Assembly (NCBI RefSeq): GCF_006740685.1 | Contig: NZ_CP035425.1 | Coordinates: 473,687 to 537,686, forward strand | Length of the DNA: 64,000 nt | Origin: Candidatus Nitrosopumilus sp. SW | Lineage (GTDB): Archaea; Thermoproteota; Nitrososphaeria; Nitrososphaerales; Nitrosopumilaceae | Reading direction: 5' to 3' | Shown: in pieces, positions 33,772 through 43,085 of the stretch | Layout: every line of letters begins with the position of its first letter | How positions within the stretch are numbered: the first letter of the stretch is position 1 | Notes under the pieces: model-generated | What the model was told of the DNA's origin: nothing | Seen by the model: only the letters and a program-made list of their open reading frames with translations | The model's database searches: none | Position numbers and translations under genes: made by a program

Positions 33772-36700
33772 TATAGTTTCTCCTTGATTAACAATCTTGG
33801 TGCAACATTGAGACTCTGCATCTCTTGTAAGAGTAGTTTAAAGGCATATGCAACTGAAACAGATGAGACTTTGGCTTTGTCACCACAGACTCTACAAACA
33901 TATTTTCTTTGTTTAACATCATGATAAGCTACAAGACCACATCTCTCACAAACAAAGATATCAGATTTATCAGATTCGTCAAGTAATCTGTCTTTAAGAA
34001 TCATAGAAGCACCATAAGCAATCAAACAGTCTCTCTCCATTTCACCGAATCTAAGACCACCGCCTCTTGCTCTTCCTTCTGTTGGTTGTTTAGTTAACAT
34101 CTGAACTTGTCCACGTGCTCTTGCATGAATCTTGTCTGCAACCATGTGGTGCAGTTTTTGATAATATACAACTCCAATGAATACCTCAACTGGGAATGAC
34201 TTTCCAGTTCTTCCATCATACATTATTTCTTTACCAGAATATTCAAAGCCATGTGCATCCATTACTTCTCTTACTTCATCCATCTTTTCTCCAACAAATG
34301 CAGAACCATCAAATCTCTTTCCACGTAATGCGGCAGATTTTCCACAGATAGATTCCATCATCATACCTACTGTCATTCTAGATGGGAAGGCGTGTGGATT
34401 AATCAAAACATCAGGAGACATTCCACTTGCAGTATATGGCAAGTCTTCTGCTTTAGCTAAAATTCCTAAAATTCCTTTTTGTCCATGTCTTGATGCAAAT
34501 TTATCACCAATCTCTGGAATTCTCATATCTCTTGCTCTAATCTTGTACATCTTTCCACCTTCGTTTGATTGAGTCATAACTACAGTATCAACAACTCCAG
34601 TTTCTGAGGGTCTAACACCAATTGATGTATCCCGTCTGTAAGGTCCAGATGATTCAAACTCTCTATATTCTTCCATGAATCTTGGAGGACTAGTTTTTCC
34701 AATTAAGATATCTCCACCTTTAACTGGTGCTTCTGCTGCAACAACACCGTCTTCTTCCAGTAATCTGTATGCACGTTCTCCTTTGTAGCCTCGGATGTTA
34801 TCTTCAGCATTTGGAATTTCAAACGCATCACGCATTCCACCAGGATATTGTTTTGCTTCAGCATCATAAATTCTAAAGAAGAATGTTCTTCCAAGACCTC
34901 TATCAACTGATGCTTTACTAAGAACAATTGCATCTTCAATGTTGTAACCATCAAATGGCAATACTGCAACTACACAATTCTGACCTGCAGGTCTGTCTTC
35001 CAATCCCAAAAGTTTCATTGCTTTTGTATTAACAATTGGAACTTGAGGATATAGCATAAAGTGTTGTCTAACATAGGTACTGGTATTCATCATAGGTGTT
35101 GAGAATCCTAAACTCTGTTTTGCCATTGCAGATTCGTATGTGTTTCTTGGAGATTGATTGTGTTCAGGATATGGAATGATTGATGCACCTGCTCCAAGGA
35201 TTGCGGGTGGGAAAACTTCAAGGTGAGTGTGTTTCTTTGTGTCTTTTTCATCTAGTGTTACATAGCAGTTCTCTTCTTCATTTGCGTCAATCATTTCTAA
35301 GACACCCATTCTCAAAAGATCAGTCCATGAGATGAGTTTCTTTGAAATTTTATCTAGTAAATCAGCAGTAAGTAATGGTTTGTTATCTTTGATTATGATT
35401 AACGGTCTTAAGACACGTCCTGCATTACAATTAACATAAAGTCTTCTTGTAGAACCTTCAATTTCAGATTTATGAAATGATACACCCACATGTGGATGAA
35501 TCTTTGAGTTTCTTCTCAAGTCTCTAAGGGATTCTGCTAGTTGTTCACCATCTTTGTAATATCCAATTAGTCTACCATCAACAAAGATTCTAGTTCCATC
35601 TTTCTTCAAATCTTCTTTTGCATCAAAGAAGTGAACAGTTCCAAGATCATAGAGTTTCTCTACAATTTCTTCAGATGGAACGTTTACAGAAATGATTCCA
35701 GATAATGCCAGATTCTTTACAAGACCACAGTTTGAACCTTCAGGAGTTTCACTTGGACAAATTCTTCCAAAGTGTGTTGCATGCAAATCTCTTGCTTCAA
35801 AGTTTGGCTGAGTTCTACTAAGTGGAGATTGAATTCTTCTAAGGTGACTGATTGTTGAAAGATAGTTTGTTCTGTCAAGTAGTTGAGTAACACCTACTCT
35901 ACCTCTACCCCAGTTTCCTGTGGCAATTGCATTGTTTAATTTATCAGTAATAATTCCTGGACGGATGGCAGCAGCTACTGCATTAATTCCACGTTTTTGT
36001 CCAGAACGTTCTAGTTGGTATTTCATATCACGAACAAGATTTCTAAATGCAGTTCTAAACAAGTCTGCAAGCATCTGTCCTGCGAATTTAATGACTTTGT
36101 TTCCATAGTGGTCTTTGTCATCAGGTTTAATCCAACCAAGTTTTAGTTCTAATAATTTACAAGCTGCTTCTCCTAAGAATTGTGCTTTTTCTTTTCTGTT
36201 TTCAGGATGTTTTCCCAAGTGAGGTAACAGACCCCAATCAAGTAAAGTTTCAGCACGTTTAATCTGGAATTCCTCTAGCATTCCCGGAGCAATTCTCTTA
36301 CTGATGTAAACAATAGCATCTTTTGCAGTTGGAACATCTCCTGCTTTTTCAAAAGAGCCTTCTAATTCATCTTGGAGTTCATCTACCAAAGAAACTGCGG
36401 CTGCAATCTCTCTATCAGATTCTAATCCAAGTGCTCTCATCAAAGTAACTACTGGAATGTCAACTGGAGAACCTGGAATTCTGGCAACAATTAATCCGTC
36501 ATTTTTCATGACAAGTTCTAATTTTGCACGATAACCAACAATGGAAGAATATACTTTGGCTTTATGGACAATGTTTCCACCAACTGTCTCTCTGTCAACT
36601 ATAATTTTGTTGTAAGAGAGATCCTCTAATCCAACAATGACTCTCTCAGAACCATTGATGATAAAGTAACCACCAGGATCATTTGGATCTTCGCCGTGTT

Positions 36701-37118
36701 CAACTAATTTTTGAGTAGAGAAATTATGTAAGATACATGCATTTGATTTTGCCATAACTGGGACATCACCAATGTGTACAAATCTTGATTCCAGTATTTT
36801 CCCATCTTCAACAACACTTGCTTCCATCATTACAGGTGCAGAGTAAGACACATTTCTCAATCTAGCTTCTGCAGGAGTGATATGTGTAATAGAACCATCA
36901 AGCTCCATCATTCTTGGTTGTTGAAGTTTAACTTTACCTAGTTGAATTTTGTAAGGATATTCAGCATTTTCAATATCAATCTGACCAACTTCGTTGATTA
37001 TACTTTGTAATCCTCTCTCTAAAAATTCATCAAATGAGTTTAGATGTTGACGTGCAATACCTTCTCTCTTCAAGATGTCTTGAATTACTGGCCAACGTTT
37101 GGTTGAAGGATCTGCCAT
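33771..37118 (-). CDS. rpoB: DNA-directed RNA polymerase subunit B
   Basis: The 1115-residue, unsplit second-largest subunit contains the universal motifs GSERVIVGLED, CPSETPEGSNCGLVKNLAL, FDGYNIEDAIVLSKAS, the hybrid-binding SRHGQKGILG and the C-terminal zinc ribbon CERCGLVAYHDVKQRKYVC. It follows rpoH with no gap and overlaps rpoA by one base. Confidence 0.98.
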   Translation of the reverse strand: MADPSTKRWPVIQDILKREGIARQHLNSFDEFLERGLQSIINEVGQIDIENAEYPYKIQLGKVKLQQPRMMELDGSITHITPAEARLRNVSYSAPVMMEASVVEDGKILESRFVHIGDVPVMAKSNACILHNFSTQKLVEHGEDPNDPGGYFIINGSERVIVGLEDLSYNKIIVDRETVGGNIVHKAKVYSSIVGYRAKLELVMKNDGLIVARIPGSPVDIPVVTLMRALGLESDREIAAAVSLVDELQDELEGSFEKAGDVPTAKDAIVYISKRIAPGMLEEFQIKRAETLLDWGLLPHLGKHPENRKEKAQFLGEAACKLLELKLGWIKPDDKDHYGNKVIKFAGQMLADLFRTAFRNLVRDMKYQLERSGQKRGINAVAAAIRPGIITDKLNNAIATGNWGRGRVGVTQLLDRTNYLSTISHLRRIQSPLSRTQPNFEARDLHATHFGRICPSETPEGSNCGLVKNLALSGIISVNVPSEEIVEKLYDLGTVHFFDAKEDLKKDGTRIFVDGRLIGYYKDGEQLAESLRDLRRNSKIHPHVGVSFHKSEIEGSTRRLYVNCNAGRVLRPLIIIKDNKPLLTADLLDKISKKLISWTDLLRMGVLEMIDANEEENCYVTLDEKDTKKHTHLEVFPPAILGAGASIIPYPEHNQSPRNTYESAMAKQSLGFSTPMMNTSTYVRQHFMLYPQVPIVNTKAMKLLGLEDRPAGQNCVVAVLPFDGYNIEDAIVLSKASVDRGLGRTFFFRIYDAEAKQYPGGMRDAFEIPNAEDNIRGYKGERAYRLLEEDGVVAAEAPVKGGDILIGKTSPPRFMEEYREFESSGPYRRDTSIGVRPSETGVVDTVVMTQSNEGGKMYKIRARDMRIPEIGDKFASRHGQKGILGILAKAEDLPYTASGMSPDVLINPHAFPSRMTVGMMMESICGKSAALRGKRFDGSAFVGEKMDEVREVMDAHGFEYSGKEIMYDGRTGKSFPVEVFIGVVYYQKLHHMVADKIHARARGQVQMLTKQPTEGRARGGGLRFGEMERDCLIAYGASMILKDRLLDESDKSDIFVCERCGLVAYHDVKQRKYVCRVCGDKAKVSSVSVAYAFKLLLQEMQSLNVAPRLLIKEKL

Positions 37119-37370
37119 CTAAACTTCCACCACGTATCTATAATACAGACTTTCACCAGCAGTTGGACTTTTTCTTGTGATTTTTATCATATCACCAGGT
37201 TTTACACCAAGCCCCAAGATTGCGGGATCGTTTACAAAGATTAATGGTAATTCAGTTGGCTTACAGTTGTATTTTTTTAAAACTTCCTCAGCTTCTTGTT
37301 TTGAAATGATTTCATGTTTTGGAACATAGATATGATCAGGTACAAGAATCTGGTTTTTCTTAGTTGCCAA
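37119..37370 (-). CDS. rpoH: DNA-directed RNA polymerase subunit H
   Basis: The 83-residue archaeal RPB5 C-terminal homologue stabilises the polymerase jaw. Key residues include VPDHIYVPKHEIIS and the end GDMIKITRKSPTAGESLYYR. It is the first gene of the polymerase transcript and touches rpoB. The start is TTG at 37370; no ATG is available near it. The 180-bp gap to the first PEFG gene at 37551 is divergent and holds both promoters. Confidence 0.96.
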   Translation of the reverse strand: MATKKNQILVPDHIYVPKHEIISKQEAEEVLKKYNCKPTELPLIFVNDPAILGLGVKPGDMIKITRKSPTAGESLYYRYVVEV

Positions 37371-37519
37371 TTACAAAGCCCCCACGTTGAACATTAAATG
37401 TAACAGTAATGAATACACACAAACTGTCAAAATCTCACGCTCAGGTTAATATATATCTAATCTGAAATTCGTCAAGAAAATAGTGTTTTTTCTATTTTGT
37501 CAATTAATCTTTTCACAAC

Positions 37520-37525
37520 CTTAAA
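37520..37525 (+). promoter_or_regulatory. TATA-like box of first PEFG-CTERM gene
   Basis: CTTAAA is followed by 25 nt and the ATG at 37551. This supports the 37551 start over an in-frame start at 37497 and suggests a leaderless mRNA. Confidence 0.55.
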
Positions 37526-37550
37526 TAGGATAAATTTAGGCGTAAAATCA

Positions 37551-38387
37551 ATGAAATCACAATTGATGGTGTTTGCATTATCTGCAATTCTAGTTGCAGG
37601 TATTGGTATGGCACCAGCATTTGGACAAATACAAAATACGATTGTTGTTACTACAGATAAAACATCCTATTCAGAGGGTGAAGTTATTATGGTAACAGGT
37701 GAAGTCAGAGATCTTTATTCAGGAACTCCTGTAAGTGTCATTGTTAAAGCCCCAAACGGTAACTTGGTATCAATTGCTCAAGTAACAGTTGGTGCAGACA
37801 AAAAATTCAGTACTGAAATAACTGCAGGAGGTTCATTGATGAGAGCAGAGGGATCATACACAATTACTGTTCAATATGGTAATGAAAATAGATCTGCTAC
37901 AACATCATTTGAGTATGGAGGATCTACAGTAGTTACACCACCAACAAACATGGGTAAGGTAACAAACACAACTGTTGAAATTGAAGGCTCATCAGACTTG
38001 ATTGGATATAAGATCACAGGTGCAAAATTACTTGGAATTATACCTGATGTTGATGCAAATTCATTGATCATCTCAATTGATGCCATGGAAGATGGTTCAC
38101 TCACTTTAACAATCCCTAGATCAGTATTAGATGCTACAATTAATGGTGCAGATGATGACTTTTTCGTTCTAGTTGACGGAGAAGAAGTAGACTTTGATGA
38201 AACAGCCACATCATCAGATAGAACACTCACCATAGCATTCCCGGCAGGGGCTGAAGAGATTGAAATAATCGGTACCTTTGTAGTCCCAGAATTTGGTACA
38301 ATTGCAGCAATGATTCTAGCAGTAGCAATTATCTCAATAATTGCAGTATCTGCAAAATCAAGACTTAGCATTATGCCAAGAATCTAA
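37551..38387 (+). CDS. PEFG-CTERM surface protein 1
   Basis: The 278-residue exported protein has a signal peptide (MKSQLMVFALSAILVAGIGM, cleavage near AFG), an Ig/MG2-like domain (DKTSYSEGEVIMVTGEVRD), a second beta domain, and the C-terminal VPEFGTIAAMIL followed by a hydrophobic helix and a basic end SRLSIMPRI. This is the PEFG-CTERM signal of Nitrosopumilus-type archaea, presumably processed by an archaeosortase and replaced by a lipid. An in-frame start at 37497 would add 18 residues before the signal peptide and is disfavoured. It is first of four tandem paralogues. Confidence 0.93.
   Translation: MKSQLMVFALSAILVAGIGMAPAFGQIQNTIVVTTDKTSYSEGEVIMVTGEVRDLYSGTPVSVIVKAPNGNLVSIAQVTVGADKKFSTEITAGGSLMRAEGSYTITVQYGNENRSATTSFEYGGSTVVTPPTNMGKVTNTTVEIEGSSDLIGYKITGAKLLGIIPDVDANSLIISIDAMEDGSLTLTIPRSVLDATINGADDDFFVLVDGEEVDFDETATSSDRTLTIAFPAGAEEIEIIGTFVVPEFGTIAAMILAVAIISIIAVSAKSRLSIMPRI
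38286..38381 (+). repeat. 96-bp identical PEFG 3' segment, copy 1
   Basis: The 96-bp stretch encoding the end of VPEFG through the final MPR is identical, base for base by eye, to copies at 39207-39302 and 40154-40249. Identity also extends upstream into ATTGAAATAATCGGTACC for copies 1 and 3. Confidence 0.95.
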
Positions 38388-38394
38388 AATTTCA

Positions 38395-38410
38395 TCTTTT
38401 TTCTCTTTTT
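38395..38410 (+). terminator. Oligo-T terminator after PEFG gene 1
   Basis: CTTTTTTCTCTTTTT directly follows the stop codon. Archaeal RNA polymerase stops at such T runs. The same arrangement follows genes 2 and 3. Confidence 0.6.
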
Positions 38411-38450
38411 AAATATACATAAATACCAAGGTAACTTGGGGAAAATTAGG

Positions 38451-39308
38451 ATGAATTTTAAACGTTCTACAACATCGATGGCAATAGCCCTTTTGGCAGT
38501 GTCATTAATTTCAGTGACCTCAATTCAACAAGATGCATTTGCTCAAACACAGGGAATGACCCTAACAGCTATGGCAGACAAAGGTTCGAAAACAATTACT
38601 GTAACAGGTAAAACAGTTTCAGGATATACTGATGTTTCATTTACTGTTAAGTCTCCAAGTGGAAATAACTTAGTTGCAGCTTGGCAAACAACACCAGATG
38701 CTAATGGAGAATTTGCTACAGAATTCAAAATAGGTCCAACATGGACTGAAAATGGATTCTATGAAATCAAAGCACAACAAGGCAACACAGCATTGTACAC
38801 AATGGCAGTTCTTGTTGAAGTAAATGGTGGAATGGCAGAAAAAACTTCTGTAACTGAATCCAATTTCTCTTCAGATGTGTTTGAACCAATCGAACCAAAT
38901 GTTGCAAGAGATGCAGGAATTGAAATTAGTACCGCCGAAACCGAAATGGGATCCGATACAATTGTAGTTACTGGAAGTACAGATAGAGTAAGTGCCGACA
39001 TCACATTAACCGTAACTGCTCCAAATGGAAATGTAGTATCAATTGATCAAGTATCACCAATGCTTGATGGAGAGTTTACAGCAACCATCACAACAGGTGG
39101 ACCATTATGGACACAAGATGGTATTTACACTGTTACAGCACAACAATTTAACGATCCAAAATATACTGCTTCAGCTGAAGTAGATATTCAAGACGGAGTG
39201 GTAGTGCCAGAATTTGGTACAATTGCAGCAATGATTCTAGCAGTAGCAATTATCTCAATAATTGCAGTATCTGCAAAATCAAGACTTAGCATTATGCCAA
39301 GATACTAA
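38451..39308 (+). CDS. PEFG-CTERM surface protein 2
   Basis: The 285-residue protein has a signal peptide (MNFKRSTTSMAIALLAVSLI, ending near AFAQ), two Ig/MG2-like domains (VTGKTVSGYTDVSFTVKSPS and VVTGSTDRVSADITLTVTAP) and the same VPEFG-helix-basic tail as its neighbour. The last 32 residues are nearly identical to gene 1. It appears to have its own promoter (TTTTTAAATATACATAAATA at 38406-38425) and terminator. I start at 38451 rather than 38436 because the upstream five residues precede a normal signal peptide. Confidence 0.93.
   Translation: MNFKRSTTSMAIALLAVSLISVTSIQQDAFAQTQGMTLTAMADKGSKTITVTGKTVSGYTDVSFTVKSPSGNNLVAAWQTTPDANGEFATEFKIGPTWTENGFYEIKAQQGNTALYTMAVLVEVNGGMAEKTSVTESNFSSDVFEPIEPNVARDAGIEISTAETEMGSDTIVVTGSTDRVSADITLTVTAPNGNVVSIDQVSPMLDGEFTATITTGGPLWTQDGIYTVTAQQFNDPKYTASAEVDIQDGVVVPEFGTIAAMILAVAIISIIAVSAKSRLSIMPRY
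39207..39302 (+). repeat. 96-bp identical PEFG 3' segment, copy 2
   Basis: This is identical to the segments at 38286-38381 and 40154-40249. Copies 2 and 3 also share the stop region and T-rich terminator for about 28 further bases. Confidence 0.95.
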
Positions 39309-39315
39309 AATCACA

Positions 39316-39331
39316 TCTTTTTTCATTTTTT
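39316..39331 (+). terminator. Oligo-T terminator after PEFG gene 2
   Basis: TCTTTTTTCATTTTTT follows the stop codon. It merges into TTTAAATATACATAAATA, which recurs from the previous intergenic region and may be the next promoter. Confidence 0.6.
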
Positions 39332-39370
39332 AAATATACATAAATAGAGACAGATTCAATTCGCAACAAG

Positions 39371-40255
39371 ATGAACAACCGTACGTCGTTCGCGCTACTA
39401 GCCGTTTTGACTGCAGTCGGTACTTTAACCATGTCATCAGCATATGCAGATGAAATTCCACAAGCATGTGTTGGGTGTACTATGGATGATGCAAGAGCAA
39501 CAGCAAACAAAATGTTGCTTGGAGACATCCCAATATCTGTTTGGACAGATAAGACAAGTTACAAACAAGGTGACATGATTAGGGTAAATGGGCAAGTAGC
39601 AAATGTAGCATCTGGATTTCCAGTTACAATTACTGTTGTGAGTCCTCTAAACTCCATTATTGCAGTTGATCAATTCGCTGTAGCAAATGATGGTAGTTTT
39701 GAGACAACTATAAACACATCAGGTAACATGTGGAAATACGACGGTACTTACACCATTAAGGCAAACTATGGCAGTGCTGATAAAAAGAACAGTGTCAAAG
39801 TTGAATTAACTGGTGGAGTTGCATACAAACCAACCTATGAAACACCAACAACGTCCAAACAATGTGGTTCAAATGAAATTACTGCAAATGGTCATTGTGT
39901 ACCATTTAGTATTTCAGGCGGTTCAATTACAAGTGCAACTCTCAATACAGACGATAACTCAATTGTTATCAACATCAGTGCCACTAATGATGGAACATTA
40001 ACTGTAACTCCATCAAAGACAGTCCAAGACGGTATCTTCATGGTACTAGTTGACGGAGAAGAATGGGATGATGTTGAGATTGTTGCAAACAAAGTAACAG
40101 TCATGTTCCCAGCAGGAACTGAACAAATTGAAATAATCGGTACCTTTGTAGTTCCAGAATTTGGTACAATTGCAGCAATGATTCTAGCAGTAGCAATTAT
40201 CTCAATAATTGCAGTATCTGCAAAATCAAGACTTAGCATTATGCCAAGATACTAA
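39371..40255 (+). CDS. PEFG-CTERM surface protein 3
   Basis: The 294-residue exported protein has a signal peptide (MNNRTSFALLAVLTAVGTL, cleavage near AYA), a CxxC pair after it (ACVGCTMDD), an Ig/MG2-like domain (DKTSYKQGDMIRVNGQVANV), a second domain with two Cys (CGSNEITANGHC), a third beta region and the PEFG-CTERM tail. Its last ~70 residues resemble gene 1, including LVDGEE and IEIIGTFVVPEFG. The extra Cys pairs distinguish it from the other three. The promoter element TTTAAATATACATAAATA lies 40-60 nt upstream, so a short leader may exist. Confidence 0.93.
   Translation: MNNRTSFALLAVLTAVGTLTMSSAYADEIPQACVGCTMDDARATANKMLLGDIPISVWTDKTSYKQGDMIRVNGQVANVASGFPVTITVVSPLNSIIAVDQFAVANDGSFETTINTSGNMWKYDGTYTIKANYGSADKKNSVKVELTGGVAYKPTYETPTTSKQCGSNEITANGHCVPFSISGGSITSATLNTDDNSIVINISATNDGTLTVTPSKTVQDGIFMVLVDGEEWDDVEIVANKVTVMFPAGTEQIEIIGTFVVPEFGTIAAMILAVAIISIIAVSAKSRLSIMPRY
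40154..40249 (+). repeat. 96-bp identical PEFG 3' segment, copy 3
   Basis: This is identical to copies 1 and 2. Upstream identity with copy 1 covers about 25 more bases, and downstream identity with copy 2 covers the terminator, so it shares different flanks with each. Confidence 0.95.
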
Positions 40256-40262
40256 AATCACA

Positions 40263-40285
40263 TCTTTTTTCATTTTTTCATTTTT
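40263..40285 (+). terminator. Oligo-T terminator after PEFG gene 3
   Basis: Three T runs (six, six and five T) lie directly after the stop codon. Confidence 0.6.
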
Positions 40286-40324
40286 GATAGTAAAAGAAAT
40301 ATACAAACATGTCATTCAAAATTT

Positions 40325-41128
40325 GTGGATTCTAGAATATTATACGGAGTGATTTCTTTATTAATAATTTCTACAGTACCTGCTTTTGCTCAAGAGTCAT
40401 TGATTTCAGTTCAAACAGATGATAAAAATTATGATGAAGGAGATACAATAGTAATATCAGGACAAGTTTCAACGATAGTTGGTGAAACACCAGTAACACT
40501 TCAATTATTCACAGAGGGGAATTTAGTAGATATAGCGCAAATTACAGTAGCCCAAGATGGAACATATTCACACACAGTTATTGCAGAAGGTCCATTATGG
40601 AACAAAGCAGGAGATTATCTAGTTAGAGTGTTATATGGGGAAGGCAATATTGCTGAATCTGAATTTAGTTACACACCAAAATCAGATGTAGTTGAAACCA
40701 CAACTAATTTTGAAGTTGATGCTGGAAGTCACGGAACATTTGATGTGGAATACACAATCAAAGGAGGAGTAGTCAAAGACATGATAGTTGATTCAGATAT
40801 TTTTGCATTAATAGTTCAAATTGATTCAACAGATGAGGGGAAAATTGATTTGGACTTGCCAAGAGAATTCATAGGAGCTGAAAAACAAGATGGGAAAGAT
40901 GATACTTTTATTGTTTTAATTGATGGAGTAGAGGTAGCATATCAAGAATCAGTTGTACATTCAGATTCAAGAGTAATTACAATCAATTTTGAGCAAGGAG
41001 ATTCAGATATTGAAATTATTGGAACCTATATTGTTCCAGAGTTTGGAACAATTGCAATGATGATTCTGATAGTTGGAATTATGGCAACAGTAGTCTTAAC
41101 AAGAAACAGATTTCAAATGAAAATTTAG
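40325..41128 (+). CDS. PEFG-CTERM surface protein 4 (diverged)
   Basis: The 267-residue protein has a signal peptide (MDSRILYGVISLLIISTVPA, GTG start), an Ig/MG2-like domain (DDKNYDEGDTIVISGQVSTI), a second domain with FIVLIDGVEV, and IIGTYIVPEFGTIAMMIL followed by a helix and a basic end NRFQMKI. The architecture matches genes 1 and 3, but its DNA is diverged and it lacks the identical 96-bp tail. Its stop codon overlaps the cysteine desulfurase stop by 4 nt. Confidence 0.9.
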   Translation: MDSRILYGVISLLIISTVPAFAQESLISVQTDDKNYDEGDTIVISGQVSTIVGETPVTLQLFTEGNLVDIAQITVAQDGTYSHTVIAEGPLWNKAGDYLVRVLYGEGNIAESEFSYTPKSDVVETTTNFEVDAGSHGTFDVEYTIKGGVVKDMIVDSDIFALIVQIDSTDEGKIDLDLPREFIGAEKQDGKDDTFIVLIDGVEVAYQESVVHSDSRVITINFEQGDSDIEIIGTYIVPEFGTIAMMILIVGIMATVVLTRNRFQMKI

Positions 41129-42291
41129 TTTTTTGAAAAAGAATACTTTTCTTTAAACGGTGATACAGATCTCAATTCATCTACAACTTTTTTTAGAATT
41201 TCCACAGTTTGTTCAATTTCTTTTTGATCATTAAATATTCCAGTTGTCAATCTTAGCGAACCAGTAATTTGCTCATGAGAAAATCCCATAGCCTGTAAAA
41301 CATGAGACGCTTTTTGAGTGTGAACAGAACATGCTGAACCAGTAGATGCGGCAATACCATACTCATCAAGTTTGATTATTAGATCTTCACCATTTACACC
41401 AAGAAAAGTAAAATGAGCATTATTTGGCAAATGGGATTCAGGATGACCATTAACAGTTACCTGAGAAATTTCATTGGACACATTTTGAACCAAAGTATCT
41501 CTAAGTTTTTTCATATGGGAAATATTCTCATTTAGATTAGTTTTTGCAATATCACACGCCTTACCAAAACCAACAATATTTGCCACGTTTTCAGTACCAG
41601 AACGCAAACCATGTTCTTGTCCACCACCTAAAATCATAGGATTGAGCATGACCCCTTTTTTGATATACAACGCACCAATGCCCTTTGGACCATATAGTTT
41701 ATGAGATGAAATAGACAACAAATCCACATTCAATTCATGAATGTCAATTGGTATTTTTCCTACGGCTTGTACAGCATCAGTGTGAAATACAACACCATGT
41801 TCATTACAAAGTTTAGCGATTTCTGAAATTGGTTGAATTGTACCAACTTCATTATTTCCAAACATAACTGAAACGATTCTAGTGTTTTCAGAAAGATATT
41901 TTTTTAGATCAGATAGACTAATCATACCAAACTTGTCAACTGGAAGATAAATCACATCAAAACCATCTTGAGATAATTTTTTACAGGGTTCTAAAATTGC
42001 ATCATGTTCAATTGAAGAAGTTATAATTTGACCAGAGGAGTGTTTAGTTGCAATCCCTCTTAATGCAGTATTATTTGATTCAGTACCCCCAGAAGTGATA
42101 AAAATTTCAGAGGGGTCAGCATTGATTAAAGATGCAATTTGTTTTCTTGCTTTTTCAACTGCCTTACGAGATAATCGCCCATAACGGTGAATGGACGAGG
42201 GATTTCCATATTGTTCTTTGAGATATGGAAGCATTGATTCTAAGACATCTTCATGAATTTGAGTGGAGGCAGCATTATCAAGATAAATCAA
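41125..42291 (-). CDS. Cysteine desulfurase (NifS/IscS family)
   Basis: The 388-residue PLP enzyme transfers sulfur from cysteine as a persulfide. The pattern YLDNAASTQ, the SGGTESNN cofactor loop, FHTDAVQAVGK and the PLP-Lys motif SISSHKLYGPKGIGALY are intact, as is the catalytic Cys loop STGSACS near residue 320. The ATG overlaps the larE stop by 4 nt (ATGA), so it is translationally coupled to larE. This suggests it supplies sulfur to that pathway or to tRNA/Fe-S assembly; the link is inference from position. Confidence 0.95.
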   Translation of the reverse strand: MIYLDNAASTQIHEDVLESMLPYLKEQYGNPSSIHRYGRLSRKAVEKARKQIASLINADPSEIFITSGGTESNNTALRGIATKHSSGQIITSSIEHDAILEPCKKLSQDGFDVIYLPVDKFGMISLSDLKKYLSENTRIVSVMFGNNEVGTIQPISEIAKLCNEHGVVFHTDAVQAVGKIPIDIHELNVDLLSISSHKLYGPKGIGALYIKKGVMLNPMILGGGQEHGLRSGTENVANIVGFGKACDIAKTNLNENISHMKKLRDTLVQNVSNEISQVTVNGHPESHLPNNAHFTFLGVNGEDLIIKLDEYGIAASTGSACSVHTQKASHVLQAMGFSHEQITGSLRLTTGIFNDQKEIEQTVEILKKVVDELRSVSPFKEKYSFSKN

Positions 42292-43085
42292 TCTGCAATC
42301 ACATTAATTTTTCCTGGTTTATACCCTTCTTGATCAATTTCAACTGAAGTAAATCCTATCATCTTTAATTTTTCTGTGATTTTATCTAATACAGCATCAT
42401 TGAATTCAGAAATATCATTTTTTTCTACTTCGATTTTTGCAGAGCCATTTAGATCACGAACACGAACTTGTTTAATTTTGGTTAATTGTTTAACAACAGT
42501 TTCACCAAATTCAATTCTAGTAAGTTTCTCAGCAGTCACTCTTTGGCCCCAAGGAATTCGAGATGCCAGACAAGAATTAGAAGGTTTATCATGAACAGAT
42601 AATCCAACTGATTTTGCGATTTGTCTAATTTGAGATTTTGAGAGATTTGTTTCAACAAGAGGACTCAGAATGCCATTTTGCCGTAATGCATCAATTCCAG
42701 GCCTATAATCACCTAAATCATCCAAATTTGTTCCATCAACAATCACATCTATATGATGTTCTTTTGCCAATTTTAGTAGATGATCTCCTAATTCAAGCCT
42801 ACAATGAAAACATCTAGTAGAATCATTTTTTGTAAACTCTTCATTTTCAAGTTCATCATAATCTAAGAAAAGTTGTGTTATTCCTATTTCAGAACAGATT
42901 TTTTTGGCTGTTTGTAGTTCCTCCTCAGAGAGGGTTTTGTAATCAGCAGTTACTGCAATTGCAGAATCACCTAGTTTTTGATATGCAGCATACGCAACAA
43001 GTGCACTATCCACACCGCCAGATAATGCAATCATAACTTTATCTTTATTAGCAAACCAATTTTCTAGTTCATCTAATTTTGTCAT
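42288..43085 (-). CDS. larE: LarE-type ATP-dependent sulfur transferase
   Basis: The 265-residue PP-loop enzyme adenylates and sulfurates pyridinium-3,5-dicarboxylate mononucleotide in nickel-pincer cofactor synthesis. It has the ATP motif ALSGGVDSALVAYAAY (residues ~19-34), a CFHC pair (RCFHCRLELGDHLL), GTNLDDLGDYRPG, and PSNSCLASRIPWG, which holds the Cys that LarE enzymes sacrifice as sulfur donor. Only a single Cys occurs in that motif, unlike the three-Cys Fe-S type. It lies immediately after larC and overlaps the cysteine desulfurase start by 4 nt. Confidence 0.92.
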   Translation of the reverse strand: MTKLDELENWFANKDKVMIALSGGVDSALVAYAAYQKLGDSAIAVTADYKTLSEEELQTAKKICSEIGITQLFLDYDELENEEFTKNDSTRCFHCRLELGDHLLKLAKEHHIDVIVDGTNLDDLGDYRPGIDALRQNGILSPLVETNLSKSQIRQIAKSVGLSVHDKPSNSCLASRIPWGQRVTAEKLTRIEFGETVVKQLTKIKQVRVRDLNGSAKIEVEKNDISEFNDAVLDKITEKLKMIGFTSVEIDQEGYKPGKINVIAD

